A model generated the notes under the pieces. The model did not search any database. It was not told where the DNA came from and saw only the letters and a list, made by a program, of their open reading frames with translations. A stretch of DNA of 42,276 nt, from the NCBI GenBank assembly GCA_030426845.1, contig JAUHXR010000039.1, forward strand, positions 1 through 42,276, written 5' to 3'. Source of the stretch: Polyangia bacterium (GTDB lineage Bacteria > Myxococcota_A > Polyangia > Polyangiales > Sandaracinaceae). This document shows, one piece after another, positions 14,736 through 23,035 of this stretch (position 1 is the first letter of the stretch; each line of letters starts with the position of its first letter). Both the position numbers and the translations under genes were made by a program.

Positions 14736-15842
14736 GTGTCTCTCCGGCTCGCCCGCGGTGCGCTCCTCCTGACCACGCTCGCCCTGACGTCGGGCCCTCG
14801 CCTCGCCGAGGCGCAGTGTCGCCGCGCGTGCCGGCGCGGAGAGGGCCGGGACCCGTGGGGCTGCTGCGTGGCGGCGCGCCCGAGGCGACGGCCGTCCCGG
14901 CGCGTGGAGCCGGAGGAGCTGGTGAGCGACGCGACCTCCCAGCTGAGCGAGGATCTGCCGACGGAGCTCTTCTTCTACGCGCGGGCGTGGCTCAACGGCG
15001 CGCGGGAGCTCGAGCCTCGTCGCCGCGCGGAGGCGATCGAGCGCTTCCGCCGGGCGGCCGGCGTGGCCGCGACGTTCCTGCGTCTGGCGCCGGACGATCC
15101 GCGTGCGGGTCGCGTGCGGGCGCTCCTCGTGGAGAGCCTCGATCGCGCGTCGCTGACCGGCGCGGCCGACGCGGAGGCGGCCACCCTCGGAGAGCCGCGG
15201 CCCGCGACCGAGCCCGCGCCGGTGCGGGAGCTGCGAATGGACTCGATCCTCAACCTCGGCTGGGCCCACCTCCGGATCGCGCAGGGGCTCGACGCGCCGC
15301 GGGCTCCCATCGCGCAGCGCGCGCGGGCGGTCGCCCGGTTCGCGCGGGCCGCCGACTACTACCGGCTCTACGTCGACGACTTCCCCGACTCTCCCGCCGC
15401 CCCCGGCGCGCGCAGCGAGCTCGCCAACGCGCTCCTCGGCGCCGATCGACCGAGCGAGGCGGCCGCTGTCCTCGAGGAGATGGCCCGCGCGGTCCCCTCG
15501 CGCCGAGCGGAGGGCCTGCGGCGGGCGGTTCACGCCCACGGTCTCGCCCTCGAGCGCGCGCTGGCCGAGGGCGTGGTGGGCGACCCGCCGGCCGCGTCGA
15601 TGCCGGCGCCGGTGCGAGCGCTCTACGACGCGCGCGTCGCGTACCTCGCCGACCCGGACCACGAGCCCGAGCTGGCGCGCAGCTTCCGGCTGGAGAACGC
15701 GCTCCTCGATCGACGCTACGGCCGTCGCCCCGAGGCGGAGCAGACGCTGCTCACGCTGCTCGCGGAGGAGTGCACCGACGAGGTCGCGATGCGCGCGGCG
15801 CGCACGCTCGGCGCCAGCGAGCCGTGTCGGGCGGCGCCTTGA
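14736..15842 (+). CDS. Exported helical-repeat (TPR-like) protein, unknown function
   Basis: The product is 368 residues from GTG 14736. A signal peptide (MSLRLARGALLLTTLALTSGPRLAEA) is followed by a short Cys/Arg-rich stretch (CRRACRRGEGRDPWGCCV). From about residue 65 on it is almost all amphipathic helix pairs of TPR type, for example AIERFRRAAGVAATFLRLAPDDPRAG, FARAADYYRLYVDDFPDSPAAPGARSELANALLGADRPSEAAAVLEEMAR, and RRPEAEQTLLTLL. This is reminiscent of periplasmic tol-pal-associated TPR proteins, but no specific family can be named. It is divergent from the FHA activator, which may regulate it. It converges on rpoH with a 94-bp gap that contains GC-rich palindromes but no clear terminator. 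Confidence 0.72.
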   Translation: MSLRLARGALLLTTLALTSGPRLAEAQCRRACRRGEGRDPWGCCVAARPRRRPSRRVEPEELVSDATSQLSEDLPTELFFYARAWLNGARELEPRRRAEAIERFRRAAGVAATFLRLAPDDPRAGRVRALLVESLDRASLTGAADAEAATLGEPRPATEPAPVRELRMDSILNLGWAHLRIAQGLDAPRAPIAQRARAVARFARAADYYRLYVDDFPDSPAAPGARSELANALLGADRPSEAAAVLEEMARAVPSRRAEGLRRAVHAHGLALERALAEGVVGDPPAASMPAPVRALYDARVAYLADPDHEPELARSFRLENALLDRRYGRRPEAEQTLLTLLAEECTDEVAMRAARTLGASEPCRAAP

Positions 15843-15936
15843 GGCGCGGGCGGGTCCGAGGTCCGGGTCGTTCCGGCCCTGGCCGCGGCCCCCGGTGCCC
15901 CCCCGGTCTCCCTGTCCTCGAATCGCGGTCGGTCGT

Positions 15937-17022
15937 TCAGACGTCGCCGACCTCGCGCTCGAGGTACTTCTTGAGCTTGCCCTGGAGGCGCTTCTCGATC
16001 TGTCGGACGCGCTCGCGGCTGACGCCGAACTCGTCGCCGAGGTCCTGGAGCGTGCGCGGGTCCTCGGCCACCAGCCGGTCGCGGAAGATGACCTCTTCCT
16101 TGCCCGTGAGGGTCGCGCCGTACTCGTGGATCTTCTCGGTCATGAGGCGCGAGACCTCCTCGTTGGCGAGCTGATCGTCGATCGACTCGCCGGCCGAGGG
16201 CATCAGCTCCACGCGCGCGGTGGGCCGGCCGTCCGCCTGGCTGACCGGGGCGTCCAGCGACATCTCGCCGCCCGACAGCCGCCGCTCCATGTTCGTGACT
16301 TCCTTCGTCGGGACGTCGAGGCGCTTGGCGATCACCTCGGCGGTGGGCTCGATGCCCATCGCGGATAGCTTCGCCTTCTCCTTCTTGAGGTTGAAGAAGA
16401 GCTTCCGCTGCGCCTGGGTGGTTCCGAGCTTCACCAGCCGGTGGTTGTTGAGGATGAAGCGGAGGATGTACGCGCGGATCCACCACGCGGCGTAGCTCGA
16501 GAGCTTGACGCCCTTGTAGGGGTCGTACTTCTTCACCGCCTGCATGAGGCCGATGTTCCCCTCCTGGATCAGGTCGAGGAGGTTCTTGTAGGCGCGCCGG
16601 TAGTCGTAGGCGATCTTCACGACCAGGCGCAGGTTCGCGGTCACGAGGGCCGCGGCCGCCTGCACGTCGCCGGTCTCGACGTAGCGGACCGCGAGCGCGT
16701 GCTCCTCCTCGCGGTTGAGCAGCGGGTAGCGCTGGACGTCCTGCATGTACGCCTGGAGCGGGTCGTTCTTCGCGATCGACGCGCGACCGCCGCGGCTCCC
16801 CTTGCGTCGGGCGGGGACCGGGAGCGCGGCCGCGGCGTCGACCTCGTCGACGACCTCCGCGTCGACCTCGCCGTCGACGAGGTCCGGCTCCTCGAAGTCC
16901 TCGTCCTCGTCGCGCTCCTCGTCCTCGTCGCGCTCCTCGTCCTCGTCGCGCTCCTCGTCCTCGTCGCGCTCCTCGTCCTGGCTGTCGTCCGGGTCGCGGA
17001 TGTCGGGATCTTGGGCTGCCAT
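15937..17022 (-). CDS. rpoH: RpoH/sigma32-family RNA polymerase sigma factor with acidic repeat N-terminus
   Basis: ATG 17022 gives 361 residues; a longer frame upstream lacks family similarity. The core, from about residue 80, matches sigma32-type factors: NDPLQAYMQDVQRYPLLNREEE (region 1.2), the region 2 core NLRLVVKIAYDYRR, NLLDLIQEGNIGLMQAVKKYDP, SSYAAWWIRAYI, the RpoH box QRKLFFNLKKEK, and region 4 LQDLGDEFGVSRERVRQIEKRL. RpoH factors drive heat-shock genes, but myxobacteria have several RpoH-like factors with developmental roles, so the regulon is uncertain. The first 75 residues are unusual: four near-identical DEERDE hexapeptides in a highly acidic tail. Related acidic N-termini can modulate DNA or core binding (inference). 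It is divergent from rsmI. Confidence 0.9.
   Translation of the reverse strand: MAAQDPDIRDPDDSQDEERDEDEERDEDEERDEDEERDEDEDFEEPDLVDGEVDAEVVDEVDAAAALPVPARRKGSRGGRASIAKNDPLQAYMQDVQRYPLLNREEEHALAVRYVETGDVQAAAALVTANLRLVVKIAYDYRRAYKNLLDLIQEGNIGLMQAVKKYDPYKGVKLSSYAAWWIRAYILRFILNNHRLVKLGTTQAQRKLFFNLKKEKAKLSAMGIEPTAEVIAKRLDVPTKEVTNMERRLSGGEMSLDAPVSQADGRPTARVELMPSAGESIDDQLANEEVSRLMTEKIHEYGATLTGKEEVIFRDRLVAEDPRTLQDLGDEFGVSRERVRQIEKRLQGKLKKYLEREVGDV
16911..16982 (-). repeat. 18-bp tandem repeat in the sigma-factor gene (4 copies)
   Basis: The + strand unit CGCGCTCCTCGTCCTCGT repeats perfectly at 16911, 16929 and 16947, with a fourth copy at 16965 that diverges at its end. The period is a multiple of three and encodes the acidic hexapeptide DEERDE on the minus strand. 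Copy number could change by slippage without breaking the frame. Confidence 0.9.
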
Positions 17023-17032
17023 GGGGACGGCA

Positions 17033-17038
17033 AGCCTA
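17033..17038 (-). promoter_or_regulatory. -10-like box (TAGGCT) before the sigma-factor gene
   Basis: Read on the minus strand, TAGGCT ends 10 nt before ATG 17022, which has no Shine-Dalgarno sequence. The resulting leader would be only a few nucleotides. Weak support by itself; listed as part of the leaderless pattern. Confidence 0.3.
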
Positions 17039-17091
17039 ATGCGATCGGCTCGATCACGCGAGCGCCCCCCGATCGAGGCCCCGCGGCCTGC

Positions 17092-17097
17092 TACCTT
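17092..17097 (+). promoter_or_regulatory. -10 box TACCTT of a leaderless rsmI promoter
   Basis: TACCTT ends 7 nt before GTG 17105, with no Shine-Dalgarno sequence. Placement predicts transcription starting at the start codon. Confidence 0.4.
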
Positions 17098-17104
17098 CGC
17101 GGCC

Positions 17105-17932
17105 GTGACGGGACGTCTGAGCGTGGTCGCGACGCCGATCGGCAACCTCGAGGACCTCACGCTCCGCGCGCTGCGGGTGCTCCGCGAGGCCGACGCGATC
17201 CTCGCCGAGGACACGCGCCAGACGAAGAAGCTCTGCGCGCGCCACGGCGTGGCCACCCCGCTGCGGGCCTTCCATGCGCACACGCCCGACCCGAAGGTGG
17301 ACGCGATCGTGGAGGAGCTCGCGGCGGGCGCTCACCTGGCGCTGGTCACCGACGCCGGCACGCCGCTCGTGAGCGACCCCGGCGCCCGGCTGGTGGAGCG
17401 GGCCTCCGACGCGGGCGTCTCGGTGGTGCCCATCCCCGGGCCCTCCGCGCCGCTGGCCGCGCTCGCCGCCTGCGGGCTGCGCGTCGCGAGCTTCCGCTTC
17501 GTCGGCTTCCTCCCGCGCACGGGCGCCAAGCGGCGCGCCGCCCTCGAGGAGCTGGTCGCGAGCCCCGACGCCACCGTGATCTTCGAGGCCCCGCCGCGCC
17601 TGCCCCGCCTGCTCACGGATCTGCGCGACGCGCTCGGGCCGGCGCGGCGCGCCGCGGTCTGCCGCGAGCTGACGAAGCTCCACGAAGAGATCGCGCGCGG
17701 CTCGCTCGAGGAGCTCGCGGCGCGGTACGCGGAGGCGCCTCGGGGCGAGATCACGGTCGTGGTCGAGGGCGCGGGCGAGGTCGCGCCGGCGCCCGTCGAC
17801 CTCGAGGCGCTCGCCCAGGAGATCCGCACCCGCGTCGGGGCCGGCGAGCGCACGAAGGACGTCGCCAAGGAGCTCGCGAAGGCGCACGGCCTCTCCGTCC
17901 GGGAGGTCTACGCCCTCGCGATCGAGGCGTGA
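17105..17932 (+). CDS. rsmI: 16S rRNA (cytidine1402-2'-O)-methyltransferase RsmI
   Basis: GTG 17105 begins MTGRLSVVATPIGNLEDLTLRAL, the family N-terminus; the product is 275 residues, a normal length. The tetrapyrrole-methylase fold is shown by ATPIGNLEDLT, AEDTRQTKKL, the SAM-binding loop LVTDAGTPLVSDPG, and VVPIPGPSA, followed by FVGFLPRTGAKRR and FEAPPRL. RsmI transfers a methyl group from SAM to the 2'-OH of C1402 in the ribosomal decoding centre, together with RsmH. It forms a divergent pair with the sigma-factor gene (82-bp gap), and the Kelch lipoprotein gene starts 12 bp after its stop but has its own -10-like box. Confidence 0.96.
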   Translation: MTGRLSVVATPIGNLEDLTLRALRVLREADAILAEDTRQTKKLCARHGVATPLRAFHAHTPDPKVDAIVEELAAGAHLALVTDAGTPLVSDPGARLVERASDAGVSVVPIPGPSAPLAALAACGLRVASFRFVGFLPRTGAKRRAALEELVASPDATVIFEAPPRLPRLLTDLRDALGPARRAAVCRELTKLHEEIARGSLEELAARYAEAPRGEITVVVEGAGEVAPAPVDLEALAQEIRTRVGAGERTKDVAKELAKAHGLSVREVYALAIEA

Positions 17933-17938
17933 TAGCCT
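17933..17938 (+). promoter_or_regulatory. -10 box TAGCCT before the Kelch lipoprotein gene
   Basis: TAGCCT overlaps the rsmI stop region and ends 6 nt before GTG 17945, which has no Shine-Dalgarno site. Same geometry as the other leaderless-type boxes. Confidence 0.35.
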
Positions 17939-17944
17939 CCCACC

Positions 17945-19822
17945 GTGCACCGCCTCGCTTGGCCTCTCCTGGTCTCCGCGCTCGGGTGCGCGGGCCTCTC
18001 GTGCGCGACCGATCCCGGCCCGCCCTCGCCGGTGGGGATCGCCGTCCAGTGGGGGCTCGGCGAGCCCTCCGCGCTCCCCTCCGACGTCGACACGGTCGTC
18101 GTCTACATCTGCTACGCGGACGAGGAGGAGTGCGACCGCAACCAGTGCAGCCTCGCCGCGCTCACGGGCGAGGGCGAGAGCGACGCGTGCCGCCCGGCCG
18201 AGGGCACCGACGCGTTCGGCGATCGCCCGGTGCTCGTGCGCCGCGAGCTCCGGACCGGCGTCCCCGTGTCCTTCACGCTCGTCGGGCGCGCGGGCTCCGC
18301 GTACCAGTACATCGGCCAGGCGGGCCCGCTGGTGCTCGGCGAGGGCAGCCGGCGCCAGGTGGACATCTTCATGTACCCGGTCGGCTCCGCCTCGTCGCTC
18401 GACGCCGACCTGCCGCGCCTGCTCCCGACCACCTCGATGCTCCCGGACGGCCGCGTGCTGATCGCGGGCGGCTTCGACTCCGCGACCGAGGGCGAGTGTC
18501 CGATGGAGCTCGGCCTCCCCATGGGTACGCGGTGCTACGACCTCGTGGCGACCGACCGCGCGGTGGCGTTCGACCCTGCGAGCCGGCGCGTCACCCCGCT
18601 CCGCGATCGCCTGCTCGAGGCGCGCGGCGGGCACACGGCGACCGAGCTGCCCGACGGCCGGGTCTTGATCGCCGGCGGGGCGCCGCGCGCGATCGCCGCG
18701 TTCAGCCCGATCGGCGCGGTCGACTCCGGCCGCTTCGAGGTCCAGCTCTTCCCCCAGACGGAGGACGGCGAGGCGGGAGCCCACGCGAGCTTCGAGCTGT
18801 TCGATGCCTACCTCGACGGCGAGGACGCCGACCCCGAGGGTGACGGCGACCCGGCGCGCGGGCGCTTCCTCGGCACGAGCGGCACCGCCAGCCCGGGCGC
18901 GCTCAACGCGCCTCGCTTCATGCACGCCGCGGCGACCGTGCCGAGCGCCCCCGCCCAGGTCGTCCTCGTGGGCGGGCTCGGCGGCGGCGCGCAGTCGTAC
19001 GAGGTCTTCGACGCCGAGAAGGCGGGCGGCTTCGGGGTCTACCGCGGCGGCGGCGCCCTCGCGGTGCCGCGCCCGATGCCTGGCGCGGTGGGGCTGGGCG
19101 ACGACGTCTGGATCTTCGGCGGCGCCTACGCGCGCGACAACGCCGGCCTCGCCGAGGTGTGGAGCGCCGGCGCCGATCCGAACGGCTCGGTCGCGGTCGC
19201 GTCCGACGCGACCGAGTTCCCCGCCGCCTCGGCCGGGATGGTCGTCGAGGAGCCCCGCTACGGGCTCGTCCGGCCGACCGTCGCGGCCGTCGACGGCGGC
19301 AACCGCGCGCTCGCGGTCGGCTGGTACGGCACGCAGTGCGAGGTCGGGATGACGACCCCGGTCTTCTTCGAGGACGGCGTCACCGAGCTCTGCAACTCTC
19401 CGGGCGCTGGCGGCGCACGCACCTCGTTCACCGTCTCGCGCAGCGGCGTGACCACCGGCACCGGGGCGCGCCCCCGCGCGTTCGGTGCGGCGGCGCGGCT
19501 CTGGAGCCGGCCCAACGAGACCAACGTCCAGGACAACCCCTTCGTGTCCCAGCGCACCGGCGAGGTCGCGTTCGTCGGCGGGATCGCCAACATCGCGTTC
19601 AGCGGGCAGGCGAGCATCGAGCTGTTCACCGGGCGCGTCTCGAGCACGGGCGAGGCGATCACGGACTCGAGCCGCGCGGTGTCCCTGTCCGAGCAGCGCT
19701 TCTTCCACGCCTCGGTCGGCGTGCCCGGCGGCGCGATCGTGACGGCGGGCGGCGCGAGCTTCGACACCCTGCGCGGGCTCAGCCTCGCGACCTCGGTCGA
19801 GGTCGTGATCCCGCCAGGCTGA
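17945..19822 (+). CDS. Kelch-repeat lipoprotein, likely surface or periplasmic
   Basis: The product is 625 residues from GTG 17945. The signal region (MHRLAWPLLVSALGCAGLSC) contains two possible lipoprotein cysteines. An N-terminal 130-residue domain with a Cys-rich DEEECDRNQC segment precedes a series of Kelch-type blades. Two are clear: TTSMLPDGRVLIAGGFDSATEG and GHTATELPDGRVLIAGGAPRAIA. Weaker ones are PAQVVLVGGLGGGAQSYEVFDA, LGDDVWIFGGAYARDNAGLAEVW, TGEVAFVGGIANIAFSGQASIELF and PGGAIVTAGGASFDTLRG. Such beta-propeller lipoproteins are abundant in myxobacteria; ligands are unknown. It converges on gspN with a 46-bp gap holding a weak CGGT-CGGG-ACCG hairpin. It might be a T2SS-dependent surface protein, but only proximity suggests this. 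Confidence 0.85.
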   Translation: MHRLAWPLLVSALGCAGLSCATDPGPPSPVGIAVQWGLGEPSALPSDVDTVVVYICYADEEECDRNQCSLAALTGEGESDACRPAEGTDAFGDRPVLVRRELRTGVPVSFTLVGRAGSAYQYIGQAGPLVLGEGSRRQVDIFMYPVGSASSLDADLPRLLPTTSMLPDGRVLIAGGFDSATEGECPMELGLPMGTRCYDLVATDRAVAFDPASRRVTPLRDRLLEARGGHTATELPDGRVLIAGGAPRAIAAFSPIGAVDSGRFEVQLFPQTEDGEAGAHASFELFDAYLDGEDADPEGDGDPARGRFLGTSGTASPGALNAPRFMHAAATVPSAPAQVVLVGGLGGGAQSYEVFDAEKAGGFGVYRGGGALAVPRPMPGAVGLGDDVWIFGGAYARDNAGLAEVWSAGADPNGSVAVASDATEFPAASAGMVVEEPRYGLVRPTVAAVDGGNRALAVGWYGTQCEVGMTTPVFFEDGVTELCNSPGAGGARTSFTVSRSGVTTGTGARPRAFGAAARLWSRPNETNVQDNPFVSQRTGEVAFVGGIANIAFSGQASIELFTGRVSSTGEAITDSSRAVSLSEQRFFHASVGVPGGAIVTAGGASFDTLRGLSLATSVEVVIPPG

Positions 19823-19868
19823 GCGCGCCGACGCGACGCCCCTGCGCCGCGGTCGGGACCGTTGTCGT

Positions 19869-20843
19869 CTACTCGTCCGCCTCGGGCATCGGGACCCGGC
19901 CCGACGGCACCATGCGGGTGCGGCCGCCGAACGAGCCCTGGATGCGCCACTGGAACGCGCCGCCCGGGGTGCGCGCGGGGCGGACCTGGGCGTTGTCCTC
20001 GAGGATCATGAAGAGCCCCTCCATGCGCGGGCTCGACGTCCGGTAGGCGTCGGTGAACTCGATGCGCGCGAGCATGTCGATGGTGCTCCGATCGAACGGG
20101 CGCGCGAGCCGCAGCGAGCCGGTGCCCCAGAGCCGCGCGTGCTCGCCCGAGGCGCGCAGCCGCTCGATCGTTCCGTTGCCGCGCTCGGACTCGAGCTGGA
20201 ACTGGAGGGTCCCGAGGTTGAGCCGCTCGAGCGTGAGGCCGGTGCTGAGCCCGGGGATCTGGAGCGCCGACTCGCCGTCGCCGACCGCCGCGTTGGCGAC
20301 GGTGAGGTTGATGGTGCCGTTCGTGTTCGCGGCCTCGGTCCCGACGTCCATGTCGATCGTGCCCTCGGCGATCCCGAACACCGGCAGCCCGATCGCGGAG
20401 CGGATCGGGCCCACGCCGCGCAGGTTGAGCCCGTGGATCTCGGCGTCGATGTGGGTGGCCTCCTCCGACTGCGCGAAGTTGCCCTCGAGGGTCCCGCCGG
20501 TGTCGACCTCGACGTCGAAGTCCACGTCCACCGTGCCGCCCATCAGCGAGAGCAGCGACACGCGCGCGTCGGCCTCGCGGATCATCAGCTCGGCGGGGCG
20601 CGCGCCCTCCTCGTCCGAGAGCATCCGGACGGTCACGCCCTCCGCGTGGACCCCGGTCAGCCAGCTCGGCTCGAGGCTCGTGATCTCGAGCTGCATCGTG
20701 CCGCCGCGCTCGGCCTCCTGGATGATCCAGTCGCGCAGGTGGTCGTAGGGGAACGTCCAGTAGACGCCGAGCACCACCGACAGGAGGGTGAAGAGCGGGC
20801 AGGCGAGGCCCCACAGAAGGTTCCGCTTGAGTCGATCACTCAT
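19869..20843 (-). CDS. gspN: Type II secretion system protein GspN
   Basis: The product is 324 residues, ATG 20843, preceded by GGAGTGAGCC. It has one N-terminal membrane helix (LLWGLACPLFTLLSVVLGVYWTF, about 9-31). The rest is a periplasmic, strand-rich domain with AsmA-like repeats (VDVDFDVEVDTGGTLEGNF, GTIDMDVGTEA, GTINLTVANAAVG). It ends with the PRMEGLFMILEDNAQVRPARTPGGAFQWRIQG segment typical of delta-proteobacterial GspN. GspN is an accessory inner-membrane component present in only some T2SS; it may help position the secretin or assembly platform. It is the last gene of the gsp operon, 3 nt after gspM. Confidence 0.9.
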   Translation of the reverse strand: MSDRLKRNLLWGLACPLFTLLSVVLGVYWTFPYDHLRDWIIQEAERGGTMQLEITSLEPSWLTGVHAEGVTVRMLSDEEGARPAELMIREADARVSLLSLMGGTVDVDFDVEVDTGGTLEGNFAQSEEATHIDAEIHGLNLRGVGPIRSAIGLPVFGIAEGTIDMDVGTEAANTNGTINLTVANAAVGDGESALQIPGLSTGLTLERLNLGTLQFQLESERGNGTIERLRASGEHARLWGTGSLRLARPFDRSTIDMLARIEFTDAYRTSSPRMEGLFMILEDNAQVRPARTPGGAFQWRIQGSFGGRTRMVPSGRVPMPEADE

Positions 20844-20846
20844 GGC

Positions 20847-21482
20847 TCACTCCGGATCCGGCGGGCCGGCTCGGCCGCCGCGGTCCTCGTTGTCGCCGCC
20901 GCCGCCGCCGACCCCCGCGTCGGGGCTCTGGCTGCCCTGGCGCTCGAACGACAGGACGCCGATGTGGAAGTTGTACTGATCGCCCGCGCGCATGTGGTCG
21001 ACGTGGATGCGCTCGATGGAGATCGGGTAGGTGCTGTTCTTGATCGAGGCGAGCATCCGGATGGCAGGGCGAAGGCCGACGCCCTGGAGCCGCGCGCGCG
21101 TGTGATGGATACGGAAGCGGCCCTCTTCGCGCTCCGGCTCGCGCTGGACATCCGACATCGACAGGCCCTCTTGCTCGCGGGCCTTGGCCTCGAGGAACGA
21201 CCCCAGCGCAGGCGGGCGCCGCGCGTAGCGCTGCTCGGCCGCGGCCTGCTCGGCGCGCTGCGCCGCGAGCTGACCGCGCGCGCGCTGGATGGAGCGCAGC
21301 GCCTCGGTGAGGCTGGCGTTGTCGCTCTCGAGGTCCGAGATGCTCGTGGTCAGCACCCACACGGGGGCGAGGATCAGCAGCAGGGCGACCACCCCGCCGA
21401 GGAGCTGCAGCAGCCGCCGCTCGCGCTCGGTGAGGTTCTCCCAGTAGCCGATGATGCCGGCGAAGCTGTCGCGGAGCGCCAT
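20847..21482 (-). CDS. gspM: Type II secretion system protein GspM
   Basis: The product is 211 residues; ATG 21482 has GGAGGAACTG upstream and shares one base with the gspL stop (TGATG). A cytoplasmic N-terminus (LTERERRLLQLLGG) leads into a single membrane helix at about 28-47 and a coiled-coil region (DLESDNASLTEALRSIQRARGQLAAQRAE). A periplasmic ferredoxin-like domain with RFRIHHTRARLQGVGLRPAIRMLASIKNS and YPISIERIHVDHM follows. The C-terminus is Gly/Asp-rich and probably disordered. GspM binds GspL and GspC and forms part of the inner-membrane assembly platform. Confidence 0.88.
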   Translation of the reverse strand: MALRDSFAGIIGYWENLTERERRLLQLLGGVVALLLILAPVWVLTTSISDLESDNASLTEALRSIQRARGQLAAQRAEQAAAEQRYARRPPALGSFLEAKAREQEGLSMSDVQREPEREEGRFRIHHTRARLQGVGLRPAIRMLASIKNSTYPISIERIHVDHMRAGDQYNFHIGVLSFERQGSQSPDAGVGGGGGDNEDRGGRAGPPDPE

Positions 21483-23035
21483 CAGTTCCTCCCCCCGCTG
21501 CGGCGGCGTCGCGGTGAGTCGTCGTCCTCGTCCTCGTCCTGCTCGGCCTGCCCCTCGGGCCGGCACCCGATCTCGCCCTCGAGCCGGTAGGCGCGCCGCT
21601 GCTCGGCCGTCTCCGAGGTGTCGCCGGGCTCGAGGTTGCGGAAGCACACCAGGCGCTGCTGGTTGTCTCCCTCGCCGCGCACGACGCGCGCGTCGCGGAG
21701 GGCGGTCACCACCGCGTCGAAGTCGCTCTCGCTGTCGACCGTGCCCCGCAGCGAGAAGCGCCCCGTCTCGTCCCCGTCGCCGAGGTCGATCTGGAGCTGG
21801 CGCACGTCGTGGGTGATCGACTCCGGGATCGCCGCGCTGATCGAGGCGAGCGCGTCGTAGGCGTCGAACTTCGGCATCGGGTCGTTGCCGCCGACGCCGC
21901 GCTCGAGGAGCCGCGAGGCCTGCTCGGCGCTCCGCGCCTCCACCCCGAAGTACTCTTCGGTCACCCGCGCGAGCTCGTCCTCGAGCTGCTGGTGCCGCGC
22001 CTGGAGCACGGAGTAGCGCGCGTAGCCGGAGAACACGAAGGCGGCCGCGATCACGCCGAGACACACCGCCATGAGCGGCGCGTGGCGGCGGAGCGCGGTG
22101 GCCGTCTGCGCGGCCGCGAAGCTCCCCTGGCGGGCGTCGAGGCGACGCGACCGCGCGAGGGTCCGTCCCGCGAGCGCGACCGCCCGCGCGTAGGCGGGGA
22201 GCTCCGACGCGTCGGCGCCCGGCGCGGCCGGGAGGCTCAGGGTCTCGACCGGCGCGCGCAGGAGCTGCCCGAGCCAGTCGGCGGTGCCGTCGCGCAGCGC
22301 CATCGCGCCGCAGACGTAGAAGGTGCTCGGGCTCGCGCCGCCCTCCATGCGGTACGCGGCGAGGGTCTGCCGGAGCTCACGGCCGAGCCGCTCGGTCTGG
22401 CCCGCGTCGATGTCGCGCGTGCTCACCGACACGGTGCGGGCGAAGTGGCAGTTGCCGCCCTGGAGGATGCACACGTCGGTGCCCTCGGGGTGGATGTCGA
22501 TCAGGCAGTGGGGCCCCGGCGTCCGGAGGGACTCCATCAGCGGCGCGAGCCCGTCGAGGGCCACCGCGCCGACCGCGACCTCCCGCGGGTCGACCCCGAT
22601 CGCCTTCATCGCGTCGAGGTGGGCGCGCACCTTCTCGTTCGGCGCGACCGCGGCGAGGATCCGGAGGGTCCCCTCGACCGTCTCGATCGGCTGGTAGTCG
22701 ACCACCGACTCCGTCGGGTCGAACGGGACCTGCCCCTCGAGCTCGTGCGGGAGCAGCTCGCCGAGCTTCTTCACGACCTGTGCGGGGAACGCGAGCTTGC
22801 GGATCGAGACCTCGTCGCCGCTCAGCTCGGTGATCACCCGGTCGGCCGGCTGGGGGAGGCTCGCGAGGAGGGTGCGCACCGCGTTCGCCTGGGCCTCCAC
22901 CTTGCCTTCGGGGGAGTCCGCCGGCGCGATCGGGACCGAGACGTACTTGATGAGCTGCGCGCTGCGCAGCGCGGTCCGCAGCACCGCGCCGCGCGCGGTC
23001 GTCGGGTCGATGTCGAGCCCGAGGATGATGGCCAT
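21482..23035 (-). CDS. gspL: Type II secretion system protein GspL (PilM-like)
   Basis: The product is 517 residues from ATG 23035, which overlaps the gspK stop by one base (TGATG). The N-terminal ~300 residues are an actin-like PilM/GspL cytoplasmic domain: IILGLDIDPTTARGAVLR, ITELSGDEVSIRKLAFPAQVVKKLGELLPHELEGQVPFD and CLIDIHPEGTDVCILQGG. The single membrane helix (APLMAVCLGVIAAAFVFSGY) is near residues 325-345. A coiled coil and a ferredoxin-like periplasmic domain follow. The protein ends in an acidic then basic tail (DEDEDDDSPRRRR). GspL couples the ATPase GspE to the assembly platform through its cytoplasmic domain. Confidence 0.92.
   Translation of the reverse strand: MAIILGLDIDPTTARGAVLRTALRSAQLIKYVSVPIAPADSPEGKVEAQANAVRTLLASLPQPADRVITELSGDEVSIRKLAFPAQVVKKLGELLPHELEGQVPFDPTESVVDYQPIETVEGTLRILAAVAPNEKVRAHLDAMKAIGVDPREVAVGAVALDGLAPLMESLRTPGPHCLIDIHPEGTDVCILQGGNCHFARTVSVSTRDIDAGQTERLGRELRQTLAAYRMEGGASPSTFYVCGAMALRDGTADWLGQLLRAPVETLSLPAAPGADASELPAYARAVALAGRTLARSRRLDARQGSFAAAQTATALRRHAPLMAVCLGVIAAAFVFSGYARYSVLQARHQQLEDELARVTEEYFGVEARSAEQASRLLERGVGGNDPMPKFDAYDALASISAAIPESITHDVRQLQIDLGDGDETGRFSLRGTVDSESDFDAVVTALRDARVVRGEGDNQQRLVCFRNLEPGDTSETAEQRRAYRLEGEIGCRPEGQAEQDEDEDDDSPRRRRSGGRN

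Noticed and set aside
17054-19708. Long minus-strand frame opposite rsmI and the Kelch gene
   Set aside because: Shadow of codon bias; the + strand genes carry diagnostic motifs.
19850-19861. CGGT-CGGG-ACCG hairpin as terminator between the Kelch gene and gspN
   Set aside because: Only 4 bp of stem and no T run; too weak to list as a terminator.
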